In this document: positions 43,494-52,574 of the stretch, piece after piece
Position numbering within the stretch: the stretch's first letter is position 1
Layout of the letters: every line of letters begins with the position of its first letter
NCBI GenBank assembly: GCA_017523925.1
Contig: JAFWVQ010000064.1
Span: forward strand, 1-64,000
Reading direction: 5' to 3'
Source of the DNA: Clostridia bacterium
GTDB taxonomy: Bacteria > Bacillota > Clostridia > Christensenellales > CAG-138
Length of the DNA: 64,000 nucleotides
Notes under the pieces: generated by a model
Told to the model about the DNA's origin: nothing
Seen by the model: the letters and a program-made list of their open reading frames with translations, nothing else
Database searches by the model: none
Program-made: the position numbers and the translations under genes

Positions 43494-43847
43494 TCAGACG
43501 CGGATCGCCTCAACAAAGATATTGACCTTGCGCACCTTGATGCCGGTCTGATCCTCCACCCTGTACTTAACGTTGCTCATCGCGTTCTCGGCAACAGCGG
43601 GGAACGAGATGCCGTAAAGCAGAGTGACGAACAGGTCGATATCCACGCTGTCGTCCTCGAGGGTGGTTATTTTAACGCCGCGGCGGATATTCTCGCCGCC
43701 TATCGCCTGCAGGATGGAGTCTCCCGCCGTTTTGCTGTTCATTGCGACTATTCCGTAATTCTCGCAGGCGGCATAGCCCGCGATGCTTGCTAACACTTCT
43801 TCATCAAACGAAATGATTCCGAGATCGTTTTTTATCGTGGCAGTCAT
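43494..43847 (-). CDS. Asp23/Gls24 family envelope stress protein
   Basis: A 117-residue Asp23/YloU homologue: GIISFDEEVLASIAGYAACENYGIVAM at the start and VDIDLFVTLLYGISFPAVAENAMSNVKYRVEDQTGI in the second half. Such proteins attach to the membrane and respond to wall stress; YloU is always upstream of fakA. ATG at 43847 follows GGAGGTG. First gene of the asp23-fakA-recG operon. Confidence 0.95.
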   Translation of the reverse strand: MTATIKNDLGIISFDEEVLASIAGYAACENYGIVAMNSKTAGDSILQAIGGENIRRGVKITTLEDDSVDIDLFVTLLYGISFPAVAENAMSNVKYRVEDQTGIKVRKVNIFVEAIRV

Positions 43848-43876
43848 GGTAACACCTCCGGTATTATTTTGGTTTC

Positions 43877-43892
43877 CACCGACTTCGGTGGT
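43877..43892 (-). promoter_or_regulatory. Perfect hairpin at the start of the asp23 transcript
   Basis: CCACCG-ACTT-CGGTGG lies within about 1-16 nt after the -10 box of the asp23 promoter, so it covers the predicted transcription start. It could be a 5' stabilising hairpin or an operator. Confidence 0.5.
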
Positions 43893-43921
43893 ATTTTATA
43901 GCATTTGCCGCATTTTTTCAA
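43893..43921 (-). promoter_or_regulatory. Sigma-A promoter of asp23-fakA-recG
   Basis: TTGAAA (43916-43921), 17-nt spacer, TAAAAT (43893-43898), minus strand. Confidence 0.75.
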
Positions 43922-44041
43922 GTGTTGTATCCTATATTCAACCGAAATGCCTTAATCTGCGCCCATTATATCCCAAATGAGGCCGTATTGAGGCGAAAAA
44001 CCGACCGTCTGGCCGTTTCGGCGGGCAAGGAGCGCGTTTTA

Positions 44042-44587
44042 TCAAACGACGCTTATCTCCTCAGGCTCGGGTTCATCCGCGCCGGGCATTGGCGGCAGCT
44101 CGTCAAGCGAGTGCAGCGCGAACTTGCGAAGGAAGGCGTCGGTCGTGCCGAAAAGCATGGGTCTTCCAACGCAGTCCTTCCTGCCGAGCTCGCAGATCAG
44201 CCCCTGTTTTAGAAGCTGCGCGACCGAGTATTCGCAGCGCACGCCGCGCACGGCCTCGATATCCGCCCTCGTTACGGGCTGGCGGTAGGCGATGACCGAG
44301 AGCGTTTCCATCATGGAATCGCTCATGCTGCGCTCCTCGGGCGGGGCAAGCAGCTTGACGATCTGCGCGTTGTACACGGGGTTCGTCACGAGCTGCACGG
44401 TTTTATCGGTTATGAAGGGGATCACCCCCCGCCCCTCGGCCGTCATGCTTTCGAGCATTTCGCCGAGAAGCTGCCTGACCTCGGCTTCGGTAAGATCGAA
44501 CACCCTTTGAAGCTCGGCAAAGCCCACGGGCTCGCCCGAAACGTACATGATGCTCTCTATCGCGCCGAGGATCTCTTTTTTCTCCAT
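44042..44587 (-). CDS. scpB: Segregation and condensation protein B
   Basis: A 181-residue winged-helix protein that joins ScpA and Smc in the bacterial condensin. Features: KKEILGAIESIMYVSGEPV, LVTNPVYNAQIVKL, and the family core LSVIAYRQPVTRADIEAVRGV ... GRPMLFGTTDAFLRKFALHSLDELPP. It starts 7 nt after scpA, in the normal order. Confidence 0.96.
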   Translation of the reverse strand: MEKKEILGAIESIMYVSGEPVGFAELQRVFDLTEAEVRQLLGEMLESMTAEGRGVIPFITDKTVQLVTNPVYNAQIVKLLAPPEERSMSDSMMETLSVIAYRQPVTRADIEAVRGVRCEYSVAQLLKQGLICELGRKDCVGRPMLFGTTDAFLRKFALHSLDELPPMPGADEPEPEEISVV

Positions 44588-44594
44588 AGGTTTA

Positions 44595-45359
44595 TCAGTC
44601 CTGTTCGTCCATATAGCTGCGGTTTGCGTCGTCCCGCATGAGCTTTTGCTCGAATATCTCGATCTCGCCGCAGTAGCGGCTCTGCTCGACCCTTATCTCG
44701 CCCGTGGACATCATCTCAAGAAGGGACATGAAGGTGACGATTATCTCCATCCTGCCCGCGCCCTCGATTATCTCAGTGAAGGTGGTTTTGCCCCGGTTTG
44801 CCCGAAGCCTGGTCCTTATCCTGCCGGCGCAGTAGCGGATCGTGAAATCGTCCCTGCGCACGGCGTGTATGCGCTCCTTCTTTTCGGGCTCGCTTGCGCG
44901 CTCGAGCGCGGCGAGCATCGCTTCAAAGAGACGCTCCACGGTGGTATCGCGAAGGATTATCTCCTTTGGCGGAAGCGGAAACTCCTCGGGCTGCTTTGTG
45001 CGCATCAGCGCGGCATCGGCGGCCAGCTCGCGCATCATTCCCGCCGCTTCCTTGAACGCCTTGTACTCGCGAAGCCTTCGAACGAGCAGCTCGGCGGGGT
45101 CCTCCTCCTCTTCCTCCTCGTTCTTCGGTTCGGGCGGGAAGAGGGAGTGCGATTTAGCGTAAACGAGCGTTGCCGCAACGGTCAGAAACTCGCTGGTCTG
45201 ATCGGGGTCCGGCTCGTCGAGATGCTTCACGTACTCAAGAAATTCGTTCGTTATTTCGGAGATGAAGATATCCCTTATATCGACCTCCGCCTTTTCCACA
45301 AGGTGCAGCAGAAGGTCGAGCGGGCCTTCAAACTGTTTTATGCTGACACGGTAATCCAA
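44595..45359 (-). CDS. scpA: Segregation and condensation protein A
   Basis: The 254-residue kleisin subunit of Smc-ScpAB. The N-terminal helical part begins RVSIKQFEGPLDLLLHLVEKAEVDI, an acidic Glu-run follows (EEEEEEDP), and the C-terminal winged helix contains EIIEGAGRMEIIVTFMSLLEMM. The start is TTG at 45359, supported by protein alignment rather than by a strong ribosome site (only AAAGG-like sequence upstream). Confidence 0.95.
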   Translation of the reverse strand: MDYRVSIKQFEGPLDLLLHLVEKAEVDIRDIFISEITNEFLEYVKHLDEPDPDQTSEFLTVAATLVYAKSHSLFPPEPKNEEEEEEDPAELLVRRLREYKAFKEAAGMMRELAADAALMRTKQPEEFPLPPKEIILRDTTVERLFEAMLAALERASEPEKKERIHAVRRDDFTIRYCAGRIRTRLRANRGKTTFTEIIEGAGRMEIIVTFMSLLEMMSTGEIRVEQSRYCGEIEIFEQKLMRDDANRSYMDEQD

Positions 45360-45459
45360 GCAGCCGCCGCCTTTCCCTTTTCCTTTCGCTCGGTTCGACG
45401 ATCCAAGCGGACCGATCGGAAGCAGCGCTCATATCGCGCCGGATCGGGCCAAAACATAT

Positions 45460-46197
45460 TCAAGCGCTTGCAAGCGGCATTCCGAACAGCAGCAGCACGA
45501 GCTTCAAAAGCCCTTTGAAGATGCCGCCCGTGACCGGCGAGATGAAGGATATCCCGAATCGGCCGAGAAGCAGTATGCCGATGAGGATGAACTGCCCGTA
45601 GTTTCGAAGGAACATGAAGGGCTTGGGGCCGGTCAGCTTGGAGAGGGTGACCTCCGCAACGTGGAACCCGTCCAGCGGGAACACAGGGATGAGGTTGAAC
45701 ACCATCAGCGCGAGGTTGAAGGTTACGAAATTGCCGATTATGCCGAGCGCAGTAAGCGCCGCGCCGCTCGTTCCGGGAAGGTATCTGAAGCTGATAAAGC
45801 CCTCGTTTGCAACGAAGCCGATACCGCTTAGCTTTGCGGTGAGCACGAGCGCTATCGTGCCGATTAGCGCGAGGATGAGGTTCATGGTCACGCCCGCAAG
45901 CGAGACCACGAGCTCGCCGACGCGGTAGTTTCGGTAGTTGTTCGGATTGACCGGAACGGGCTTTGCCCAGCCGAAGCCGACGATGACCATCATCAAAAAG
46001 CCGATCGGGTCGATATGCGCGAGGGGGTTGAGCGTCATCCTGCCCAAATTGCGCGCAGTGGGATCGCCCATCTTATAGGCGGCAAAGGCATGCCCCCATT
46101 CATGGAAGCTGAAGGCTATTATGATGCCGGGAACGGCCTTAAGCATCGACAGCAAGGAAGTCATATTCAAGCCCATAGAAACATTTACATCCCTCAT
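45460..46197 (-). CDS. Site-2-protease family (M50) membrane metalloprotease
   Basis: A 245-residue polytopic protein of the small YwhC-like M50 group. Zinc-binding HEWGH lies in FSFHEWGHAFAAYKMGD and the second motif, with Asp ligand, is NLIPVFPLDGFHV. About six helices, no PDZ domain. The start must be downstream of the promoter at 46267-46295, so the longer frame to 46278 is excluded; ATG at 46197 or 46176 are the candidates. It stands upstream of scpA, as in many Firmicutes. Confidence 0.9.
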   Translation of the reverse strand: MRDVNVSMGLNMTSLLSMLKAVPGIIIAFSFHEWGHAFAAYKMGDPTARNLGRMTLNPLAHIDPIGFLMMVIVGFGWAKPVPVNPNNYRNYRVGELVVSLAGVTMNLILALIGTIALVLTAKLSGIGFVANEGFISFRYLPGTSGAALTALGIIGNFVTFNLALMVFNLIPVFPLDGFHVAEVTLSKLTGPKPFMFLRNYGQFILIGILLLGRFGISFISPVTGGIFKGLLKLVLLLFGMPLASA

Positions 46198-46266
46198 TGA
46201 ATCTGCGGCCGAAACGGCGCCCGGCCGCGGAGCCGCCGCACTATGCGCACGGTAAGCTCCGATTAT

Positions 46267-46295
46267 ATTGTACCACATTTGACATTGGGATGCAA
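46267..46295 (-). promoter_or_regulatory. Sigma-A promoter of the M50 protease gene
   Basis: TTGCAT (46290-46295), 17-nt spacer, TACAAT (46267-46272), minus strand. Confidence 0.7.
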
Positions 46296-46323
46296 CACAA
46301 AGCCGTTTTATTGAGCGGGAATG

Positions 46324-47514
46324 CTATTCTTCGCCGCCCTCCTCGGTTTCCAGGCCAATGAAGCGGCGCATGATAAGGCGCGCGCAGTCCAAAAAGCCCG
46401 ATTCGGGCGCGTCCCTGTCCGAAACGAGCACGGTTTCCGCAAGCACCTCGCCGTCCGCGCCGCGAACGGTCAGCATTCCGACCGCATCGCCCCTTTTGAT
46501 CGGGGCTTCGAGCAGCTCCGCAAGCGCGGGCTCGAGCGTGTACTCCTTTTTTACGGTGCTGATCAGCAAGAAGGTGTCGTCCCCCGCCTCCGCGCCGATC
46601 TGCCGAACGAGCGAGCCCTTTACGGGGATGCTTCCGAAGCCCTCGCCCGCCGCGCTGACGCGGATGCTCCTGTACGCGGAGAAGCCGTGATCGAGCAGAT
46701 CCCTGCCCGTTTCAAAGCGCTCCGCGCCGCTCCCCGCGCCGAGCACCGTTGCGATATAGCCGCTTTCGCCGCGCCTTGCCGCGAACACGCCGCAATAGCC
46801 GGCCTCCGAGGATGAGCCCGTGCCAACGCCCAGGCAGCCGGAATACTGCTTGATCAGCTTATTCGGATTCGCAAGCTCGGTCTCCCCCGCGTTTTCATGC
46901 GGAAGATGCTCATAGTATTTCGTTCCGTACTTTAAATATGTTTGACTTTTTATTAGTTCTCCTGCGATCGCCGCAAGCTCCACCGCCGAAAAGCGCTGAC
47001 CCGAACCGCAGATATCGGAATAGACCGCATCCACGCCAAGCCCCGCAAGGCGTGCGTTTATCGCGGCAACCGCGTTTGACTCCCCGCCGAAAGCCGCGCA
47101 TGCCAGCGCGTGTGTGGCATCGCCTGCGTTTATCATCGCGGCGGCAAGCAGGAGGGCGGAAGCTTCGATCTGCTCGCCCGAGCGAAGGAAAGCGGTCGTG
47201 CCGCCGATGCGCGAGGCCGTATCGTCCACGGTGACTTGCGCCGAGCCGTCGATCAGGCCGCCGTCGAACGCATCGCAGATGACCAGCAGCGCCGCCAGCC
47301 TTGTGAGCCCCGCGGCGGGCAGCTTTTCGGCAGCGTTCAGTTCGTAAAGGAGCTTGCCGCTCGCTTCATCGATCAGCAGCACAGCCTTAGCGGAGCGCGT
47401 ATCCACCGAAGCGGGCGCGGCGGTCTCCGCGAATGAGACACCGCCAAGGGCGAGGCTTGCAAAGAGCAGGAAGCAGCAGAACAGCGCGATCGGTCTTCTT
47501 ATATCGCAGGGCAT
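46324..47514 (-). CDS. PBP5/DacF-like protein without active-site motifs
   Basis: A 396-residue secreted protein with a signal peptide ending near VSFAETA. It aligns end to end with D-Ala-D-Ala carboxypeptidases of the DacF/PBP5 family (SAKAVLLIDEASGKLLYELNAAEKLP ... AGYCGVFAARRGESGYIATVLGA ... C-terminal beta domain). The three catalytic motifs are all altered: S-x-x-K reads GLTR (Gly69, Arg72), S-x-N reads NAG (129-131) and K-T-G reads GTG (231-233). It cannot act by the usual serine mechanism and is probably a binding or scaffold protein. ATG at 47514 follows AAGGATG. The frame itself is intact, so loss of activity looks tolerated rather than recent decay. Confidence 0.88.
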   Translation of the reverse strand: MPCDIRRPIALFCCFLLFASLALGGVSFAETAAPASVDTRSAKAVLLIDEASGKLLYELNAAEKLPAAGLTRLAALLVICDAFDGGLIDGSAQVTVDDTASRIGGTTAFLRSGEQIEASALLLAAAMINAGDATHALACAAFGGESNAVAAINARLAGLGVDAVYSDICGSGQRFSAVELAAIAGELIKSQTYLKYGTKYYEHLPHENAGETELANPNKLIKQYSGCLGVGTGSSSEAGYCGVFAARRGESGYIATVLGAGSGAERFETGRDLLDHGFSAYRSIRVSAAGEGFGSIPVKGSLVRQIGAEAGDDTFLLISTVKKEYTLEPALAELLEAPIKRGDAVGMLTVRGADGEVLAETVLVSDRDAPESGFLDCARLIMRRFIGLETEEGGEE

Positions 47515-47676
47515 AATGGGATCATCCTTTCGGCATTTTTTATACAGCATATGCCGGGTTTGAAAAGAAATATGCTCTTTTATACGGTTTTTTGCAGGGG
47601 GGGATCGAGTATGCAGTCTTGAAGATCAAACAGGCACACACCATAGCATATACAGGATTCTTTTCCGCCGCCAAGC

Positions 47677-47710
47677 AAAAAAAGCGCCGTGCCAGCGGAG
47701 CGCACGACGC
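47677..47710 (-). terminator. Terminator of deoB
   Basis: Minus strand GCGTCGTGC ... GCACGGCGC stem (one G-U), followed by TTTTTTT. Confidence 0.75.
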
Positions 47711-47739
47711 CTCTGATTTAAGTTGTGACGAGCGGATCT

Positions 47740-48909
47740 TCAGTCTTTCTCCATTATCCTTTCAATAAACGATTCTCCAAACGGGAAGCGTTCCCCGAGC
47801 AGATAATCCACGACGCTTGCGCCGATATCCGCGAAGGTGGGCAGGGTCCCGAGCGGAACGGGCTTCACCTTCCTGCCCCAGACGAGCACCGGGATGTACT
47901 CGCGGCTGTGGTCGGTGCTTGGCGTGGTCGGGTCGCAGCCATGGTCGGCGGTGATGATCAGAACGTCGTCATCGCTCATCGCATCCATGATCTCGGGCAG
48001 CTTTCTGTCGAAGTATTCAAGCGCCTCGGCGTAGCCCTCGGCATTGTTTCTATGCCCGTAGAGCGCGTCGAAATCCACCAGATTTGTGAAGATAAAGTCA
48101 CCGCTGCCCTTCTTCAAGAAGCTTATCGTCGACTCTATGCCTGTCACGTTGTTTTTCGTGTGGTCAACGGTGGTTATGCCCCTATGGCAGAAGATATCCT
48201 CGATCTTGCCGATCGCCGTCACGTCCTTGCCGCGCGCCGTCAGCCTGTCGAGTATCGTTTCGCCGACGGGCTCGACCGCGAAGTCGCGGCGGTTCTCGGT
48301 GCGCTTATAGTCGCCGTTCGCGCCGAGGAAGGGGCGCGCGATGACCCTGCCCACGAGGTTTTCGCCCATGAGCAGCTCCCTTGCGATCTCGCACATCTTA
48401 TAGAGCTTATCAAGCGGGATGACCTCCTCATGCGCCGCGATCTGGAACACGCTGTCCGCAGAGGTGTAGATGATGGGCTTGCCGGTGCGCACGTGCTCAT
48501 CGCCGAGCTCGTTTATGATGACGGTGCCGGAGGCGACGCAGTTGCCGAGCGTGCCCCTGTGGATACGCATCTCAAAATCATTCATGATCGAGCGAGGGAA
48601 GCCGGTCGGGTAGGTTTTGAAGGGGACCTCCATAGGAAGCCCCGCCATCTCCCAGTGGCCGCTCGTGGTGTCCTTGGCATGGGTGAGCTCCGCCGCTCTG
48701 CCGTATGCGGCGCGCGGACGCTCCGAAGCGGGAAGGCGGGAATCCTCGATATTGCCGAGCCCGAGCGCAAGCAGGTTTTTGATATTCATTTTGCATTGCG
48801 CGTAGGTGTTGCCGAGGGTATGGGAGCCCTCGTCGCCGAAATCGGCCGCATCGGGCAGCTCGCCTATACCCACGCTGTCCAAAACTATGATTATTGCACG
48901 CTTTTTCAT
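47740..48909 (-). CDS. deoB: Phosphopentomutase
   Basis: Interconverts ribose-1- and ribose-5-phosphate (and the deoxy forms) in nucleoside breakdown. The 389-residue alkaline-phosphatase-fold enzyme has the Mn ligands and motifs of DeoB: IIIVLDSVGIGELPDA (metal Asp), the phospho-Thr region DTTSGHWEMAG and the C-terminal ITADHGCDPTTPSTDHSREYIP. ATG at 48909 follows AAGGAG at 11 nt; the frame extends upstream without support. It is transcribed alone. Confidence 0.96.
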   Translation of the reverse strand: MKKRAIIIVLDSVGIGELPDAADFGDEGSHTLGNTYAQCKMNIKNLLALGLGNIEDSRLPASERPRAAYGRAAELTHAKDTTSGHWEMAGLPMEVPFKTYPTGFPRSIMNDFEMRIHRGTLGNCVASGTVIINELGDEHVRTGKPIIYTSADSVFQIAAHEEVIPLDKLYKMCEIARELLMGENLVGRVIARPFLGANGDYKRTENRRDFAVEPVGETILDRLTARGKDVTAIGKIEDIFCHRGITTVDHTKNNVTGIESTISFLKKGSGDFIFTNLVDFDALYGHRNNAEGYAEALEYFDRKLPEIMDAMSDDDVLIITADHGCDPTTPSTDHSREYIPVLVWGRKVKPVPLGTLPTFADIGASVVDYLLGERFPFGESFIERIMEKD

Positions 48910-48993
48910 AAAAACAAACACTCCTTCGATCGAAAGCTGTTTCCGGCGCTGCACTGCCGCAGCGTCGCCAAGCCGCACGCTTTCACTTTTTAT

Positions 48994-49023
48994 ATTATAT
49001 CACCAACGGCACGGATAAATCAA
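48994..49023 (-). promoter_or_regulatory. Sigma-A promoter of deoB
   Basis: TTGATT (49018-49023), 18-nt spacer, TATAAT (48994-48999), minus strand. It overlaps the bioY stop codon. Confidence 0.7.
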
Positions 49024-49595
49024 TCACCGCACGCATTGCTCCGCTTCAGCCGTTTTTTGAGCTGAGGGCCGAGCACCGCCGCCGTCACAAGTTTTACGGC
49101 ATCGAGCGGCAGAAACGGCAGCACGGCAGCACCGAGCGCGGCTGAAAGGTCTATGCGCATTTGAAGCGCAAGCCAAACGGTGCCGAGCGCATAACAGGCG
49201 AAGAGCCCGAGCGCAAGGCCGAGAAGCTGAGCGGGCATGCGATCGCTCTTATCGACGAACAGCCCCGCGATCAAGGCGAGCGGGATATAGCCGACAAGGA
49301 AGCCGCCCGTGGGGCCGACGAGCTTTTGCACGCCGCCCTCGAAGCCGGAGAACACGGGAAGCCCGAGCGCGCCGAGCGCAAGATACAGCACCACGGCGAG
49401 CACCGAAAGCCGCATTCCCGAAAGGTATGGCATGAGCATAATCGCGAGCACCGAAAGCGTTATCGGCACGGGTCCGATAGGTATGGACAGCGGCGCAAGT
49501 ATGCAGAGCGCCGCCGCCATAAGCGCGGAAAGCGCCATTGCTTGAACGGCGCTTTTTCCGGCTGTTTTCGGTTTGGGATTTTGTTTTTCTCTCAC
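49020..49595 (-). CDS. bioY: Biotin ECF transporter S component
   Basis: A 191-residue membrane protein that captures biotin and couples to the shared ECF energising module. About six helices; family signatures SIPIGPVPITLSVLAIML near the N-terminus and KLVGPTGGFLVGYIPLALIAG in the middle. The ECF ATPases and EcfT are not in the window, which is normal for group II S components. It starts 4 nt past the M16 peptidase stop, so the two are co-transcribed. Confidence 0.95.
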   Translation of the reverse strand: MREKQNPKPKTAGKSAVQAMALSALMAAALCILAPLSIPIGPVPITLSVLAIMLMPYLSGMRLSVLAVVLYLALGALGLPVFSGFEGGVQKLVGPTGGFLVGYIPLALIAGLFVDKSDRMPAQLLGLALGLFACYALGTVWLALQMRIDLSAALGAAVLPFLPLDAVKLVTAAVLGPQLKKRLKRSNACGD

Positions 49596-49599
49596 TTTA

Positions 49600-52458
49600 T
49601 CAAAGCTCGATAACGCTCAGGTCGGGGATCTCCGCAAGCGCGGCCTCGTTTCCGACGACGCACACCGCGCCGTCCTTGGCGCAGCGGTCGAAGGTGTCGC
49701 AAAGCTTGAGGAGGCTTTCACGGGTCACGGCGAGCATCTCGGCGCGCCTTTGGCGCTTATGCTCCGCAGTGATGCCGTTCATAAGCTCGAGATCGGCCAT
49801 TGCCGCCATCTGCTCGGGAGCGACAAGGGGCTCGGTCCTTCCGATAGCGGCGATGATGAACTTATCCAGCTCTTCCCCGCCCTCGCAGAATTCGCGGATG
49901 AATGCGGATACCTCGTCGTAGATGCCGAGCGTCCTTGCGGGAGAGGGATCGCGGTAGGAATAGTGGCAGATGAGGCCGCTCTCACCGGTTTTAAGACCGC
50001 AGCCGTATGCGCCGCCCTGAACGCGGACCTTCGTCCAAAGATAGCTGAGGCGGATGATAACTGCCGCAACGACCATATCGCCCGTGAGCTTTTCGATATC
50101 AATGCCCTTCTCCGCAAACGCGACCTGCGCAGGTATGCGAATTCCGAGGCGCATGGGCAGCTTGGTTTCATAATGCGCGTTTTCGGGTGCGGCTTCGCCG
50201 TGGGGAAGCAGCGCTGCGAGTTTTGCTGCGTCGATCTCGCTCTGCGCGGCTGCGCCGATCATCAGCCTTTCGCGGCAGAAGGTACGGGAGCAGATCGCCG
50301 TGAAGCATTCGGCAAGCTCTGCGGAATTCGCTTCGGCATCGGAAGCGAGCTGCTTTATGAACATACGGAAGCCGACGCCCTCCGCCTGATCTTCGCAGGC
50401 GGCGCTCGAAGTGTACTGCGCTCTTACCGCGCTCAAGCCGAGATCGTCGCCTTCCATGACGGCGCGCTGCTTGGTAGCCTCGTCGATCTGGATAACGTTT
50501 TCGCGGATGCGCTGCGCATCGGAAAAATCGGTTTCAAGGAGTATCTCCGCAACTATCTCGGCCGCCTTCTCGGCGTTTTCATCGAGAGCGGAGAAGCTTG
50601 CGGCGATATGGGAAACGCTGGCTTTGGGGTTTAAATCCGCCGAGATAACGGAGAATTTAAGCCTTCCGATATAGGTTTTGATAAGCTTATCGAGCTCCTG
50701 CGCCGTGTGCTTTTTAGTGGGAAGCTTGGAGAGAAGCTTTGCAAGCAGGCTCGCCTTGGGGATATCGTCGAAGCCGAGGTCGGATGCGTTGAAATAGAGG
50801 GTGATATGCGTAATGCCGTTCGTTCTCAGCGGGTGGAACATAAGCTTAACGCCGTTTTCCTCGCGGATCTCGGTGGGTATCAGCATGGGCTCCTTGCCGA
50901 CCTCGGAGAGCGGCAGAACGGGCAGCATCGCGGTGTGCTCCTCACTGTCCGGCTCCTGCTGCCATGCGTGCAGACGGGTGTTCTTGCGATCGAGCTCAAC
51001 AAGGGAGCTTTCATCGAGCCATTCGTACATCTCCTTAGCCCAATCCGCCGCCTTCTTGGCAAGCTCCTCGCCTCGGGTCTTGCTCGGCAGCACGGTGAGG
51101 GTGCTCATTTTACCGAAGTCGAACAGCTCCTTTGCAAGCGCCTCGAATTCGCCGGTGGGTATGCATGCGCGAACCGCCTCGATATCGGCGTCGTTTTCCA
51201 TATAGAGCATGGGGTCTCCGCCGTATAGAGAGCTCATCGAGCTGCTTATGCAGCGCACGAGGCCAGCGGGCTCCCACATATTTTTGAGGTTGAACGCAAA
51301 ACGGTTGAGCTGCGCGGTGAGCATCTCCTTATCAAAGCCGCCGTTCACGAGCTCCGCGATCACCTTTTCGACCGTTTCGCGGATCGCGGGAAGCTTGTCG
51401 CGCTCAGTATTCTTAACGGTCAAAACGAGCTTGGACTGCTGGATATCGTGGGTAACGTACAGCGAAACGTCCTCGCAGAGCCCCGCATCGAGCAGGGCGC
51501 GGGTGATGGGAGAATCGTTCGTGCCGGCAAGGTAGCTGCAGAGCACCACGCTCATCATGTTGCGGCGCTTTTGCTCAAAAGAAGCGATGATCCTGCCGAA
51601 GCTGAGGACGGTTTTATTCGCCTCATCCTCATTGGGCGCGATCTCGTAGTAAACAGTTTTTTCGGCAACGACCGGCTTCTGCATCGGGATATCGTGCGAA
51701 GCGTCCTGCTTTTCGATGTTTCCGATATACTCCTCAATCAGCGCTATCGTTTTCTCAAGCGGCACGGCGCCGTCGAGATAGAACCTCGCGTTTGAGGGGT
51801 GATAGTATTTATGATACATCGTGCAGTACATCCCGTAGGTAAGCTCCGGGATGTGCTCGGGATCGCCGCCGGAATTGAAGCCGTAGCAGTTGTCGGGGAA
51901 AAGCAGCGCGTTCATGCCCTCTTCGAGTATCTCATCAAGACCCGCCATCGCGCCCTTCATCTCGTTGTAAACAACGCCGTTGAAATAGGGCTCCGCGCCC
52001 TCGTCCTTTTCGAGATGCCAACCCTCCTGACGGAAGGGATTCTCGTCGCGCACGCTCAAGGGGGCGAAAACGGCGTCGAGATAAACCGAGGTGAGGTTCA
52101 AGAAATCGCGCTCGTTTCGGCTCGAGATCGGATACATGGTCTTATCCTGGAAGGTCATTGCGTTTAAGAAGGTGTTCATCGAGCTCTTCATAAGATCGAC
52201 GAACGGCTCCTTGACCGGGTATTTCTCCGAACCGCAGAGCACGGAATGCTCGAGGATGTGGAAAACGCCGGTGTGATCCTCGGGAAGAGTTTTGAAGGCG
52301 ACGGAGAAAAGCTTGTTGCTGTCGCCGTTATCCATCCACAGAAGCTGCGCGCCGCAGCCGGTATGACGCATCTCGACGAGCCTGCCGCTGAGCTCCTTTG
52401 ATTCGCGAACGCGCTCGACGATAAAGCCGCCGAGCTTAGTGCCGATGTTAAGATTCAT
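49600..52458 (-). CDS. M16C zinc peptidase (PreP/falcilysin-like)
   Basis: A 952-residue cytosolic metalloprotease that degrades peptides inside a closed chamber. The inverted zinc motif HILEH (His67, Glu70, His71) lies in GVFHILEHSVLCGSEKYPVKEPF, with the downstream Glu in GAMAGLDEILEEGMN. Two homologous halves and an M16C-associated middle domain fit family M16C. GGAGG lies 5 nt before the ATG. bioY follows at 4 nt. Confidence 0.95.
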   Translation of the reverse strand: MNLNIGTKLGGFIVERVRESKELSGRLVEMRHTGCGAQLLWMDNGDSNKLFSVAFKTLPEDHTGVFHILEHSVLCGSEKYPVKEPFVDLMKSSMNTFLNAMTFQDKTMYPISSRNERDFLNLTSVYLDAVFAPLSVRDENPFRQEGWHLEKDEGAEPYFNGVVYNEMKGAMAGLDEILEEGMNALLFPDNCYGFNSGGDPEHIPELTYGMYCTMYHKYYHPSNARFYLDGAVPLEKTIALIEEYIGNIEKQDASHDIPMQKPVVAEKTVYYEIAPNEDEANKTVLSFGRIIASFEQKRRNMMSVVLCSYLAGTNDSPITRALLDAGLCEDVSLYVTHDIQQSKLVLTVKNTERDKLPAIRETVEKVIAELVNGGFDKEMLTAQLNRFAFNLKNMWEPAGLVRCISSSMSSLYGGDPMLYMENDADIEAVRACIPTGEFEALAKELFDFGKMSTLTVLPSKTRGEELAKKAADWAKEMYEWLDESSLVELDRKNTRLHAWQQEPDSEEHTAMLPVLPLSEVGKEPMLIPTEIREENGVKLMFHPLRTNGITHITLYFNASDLGFDDIPKASLLAKLLSKLPTKKHTAQELDKLIKTYIGRLKFSVISADLNPKASVSHIAASFSALDENAEKAAEIVAEILLETDFSDAQRIRENVIQIDEATKQRAVMEGDDLGLSAVRAQYTSSAACEDQAEGVGFRMFIKQLASDAEANSAELAECFTAICSRTFCRERLMIGAAAQSEIDAAKLAALLPHGEAAPENAHYETKLPMRLGIRIPAQVAFAEKGIDIEKLTGDMVVAAVIIRLSYLWTKVRVQGGAYGCGLKTGESGLICHYSYRDPSPARTLGIYDEVSAFIREFCEGGEELDKFIIAAIGRTEPLVAPEQMAAMADLELMNGITAEHKRQRRAEMLAVTRESLLKLCDTFDRCAKDGAVCVVGNEAALAEIPDLSVIEL

Positions 52459-52489
52459 GGTTGCCTCCGAACAATATTAATTCATTATA

Positions 52490-52518
52490 ATGATATTACT
52501 TTTTTGCTTAATTGTCAA
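52490..52518 (-). promoter_or_regulatory. Sigma-A promoter of the M16C peptidase-bioY operon
   Basis: TTGACA (52513-52518), 17-nt spacer, TATCAT (52490-52495), minus strand; a second TATAAT lies 6 nt further on. Confidence 0.7.
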
Positions 52519-52574
52519 GGTTTGGCAGCCGAATGGCTTCCGTTTTCAGCGTGCGGGGCGCTGAGTCAATATAT

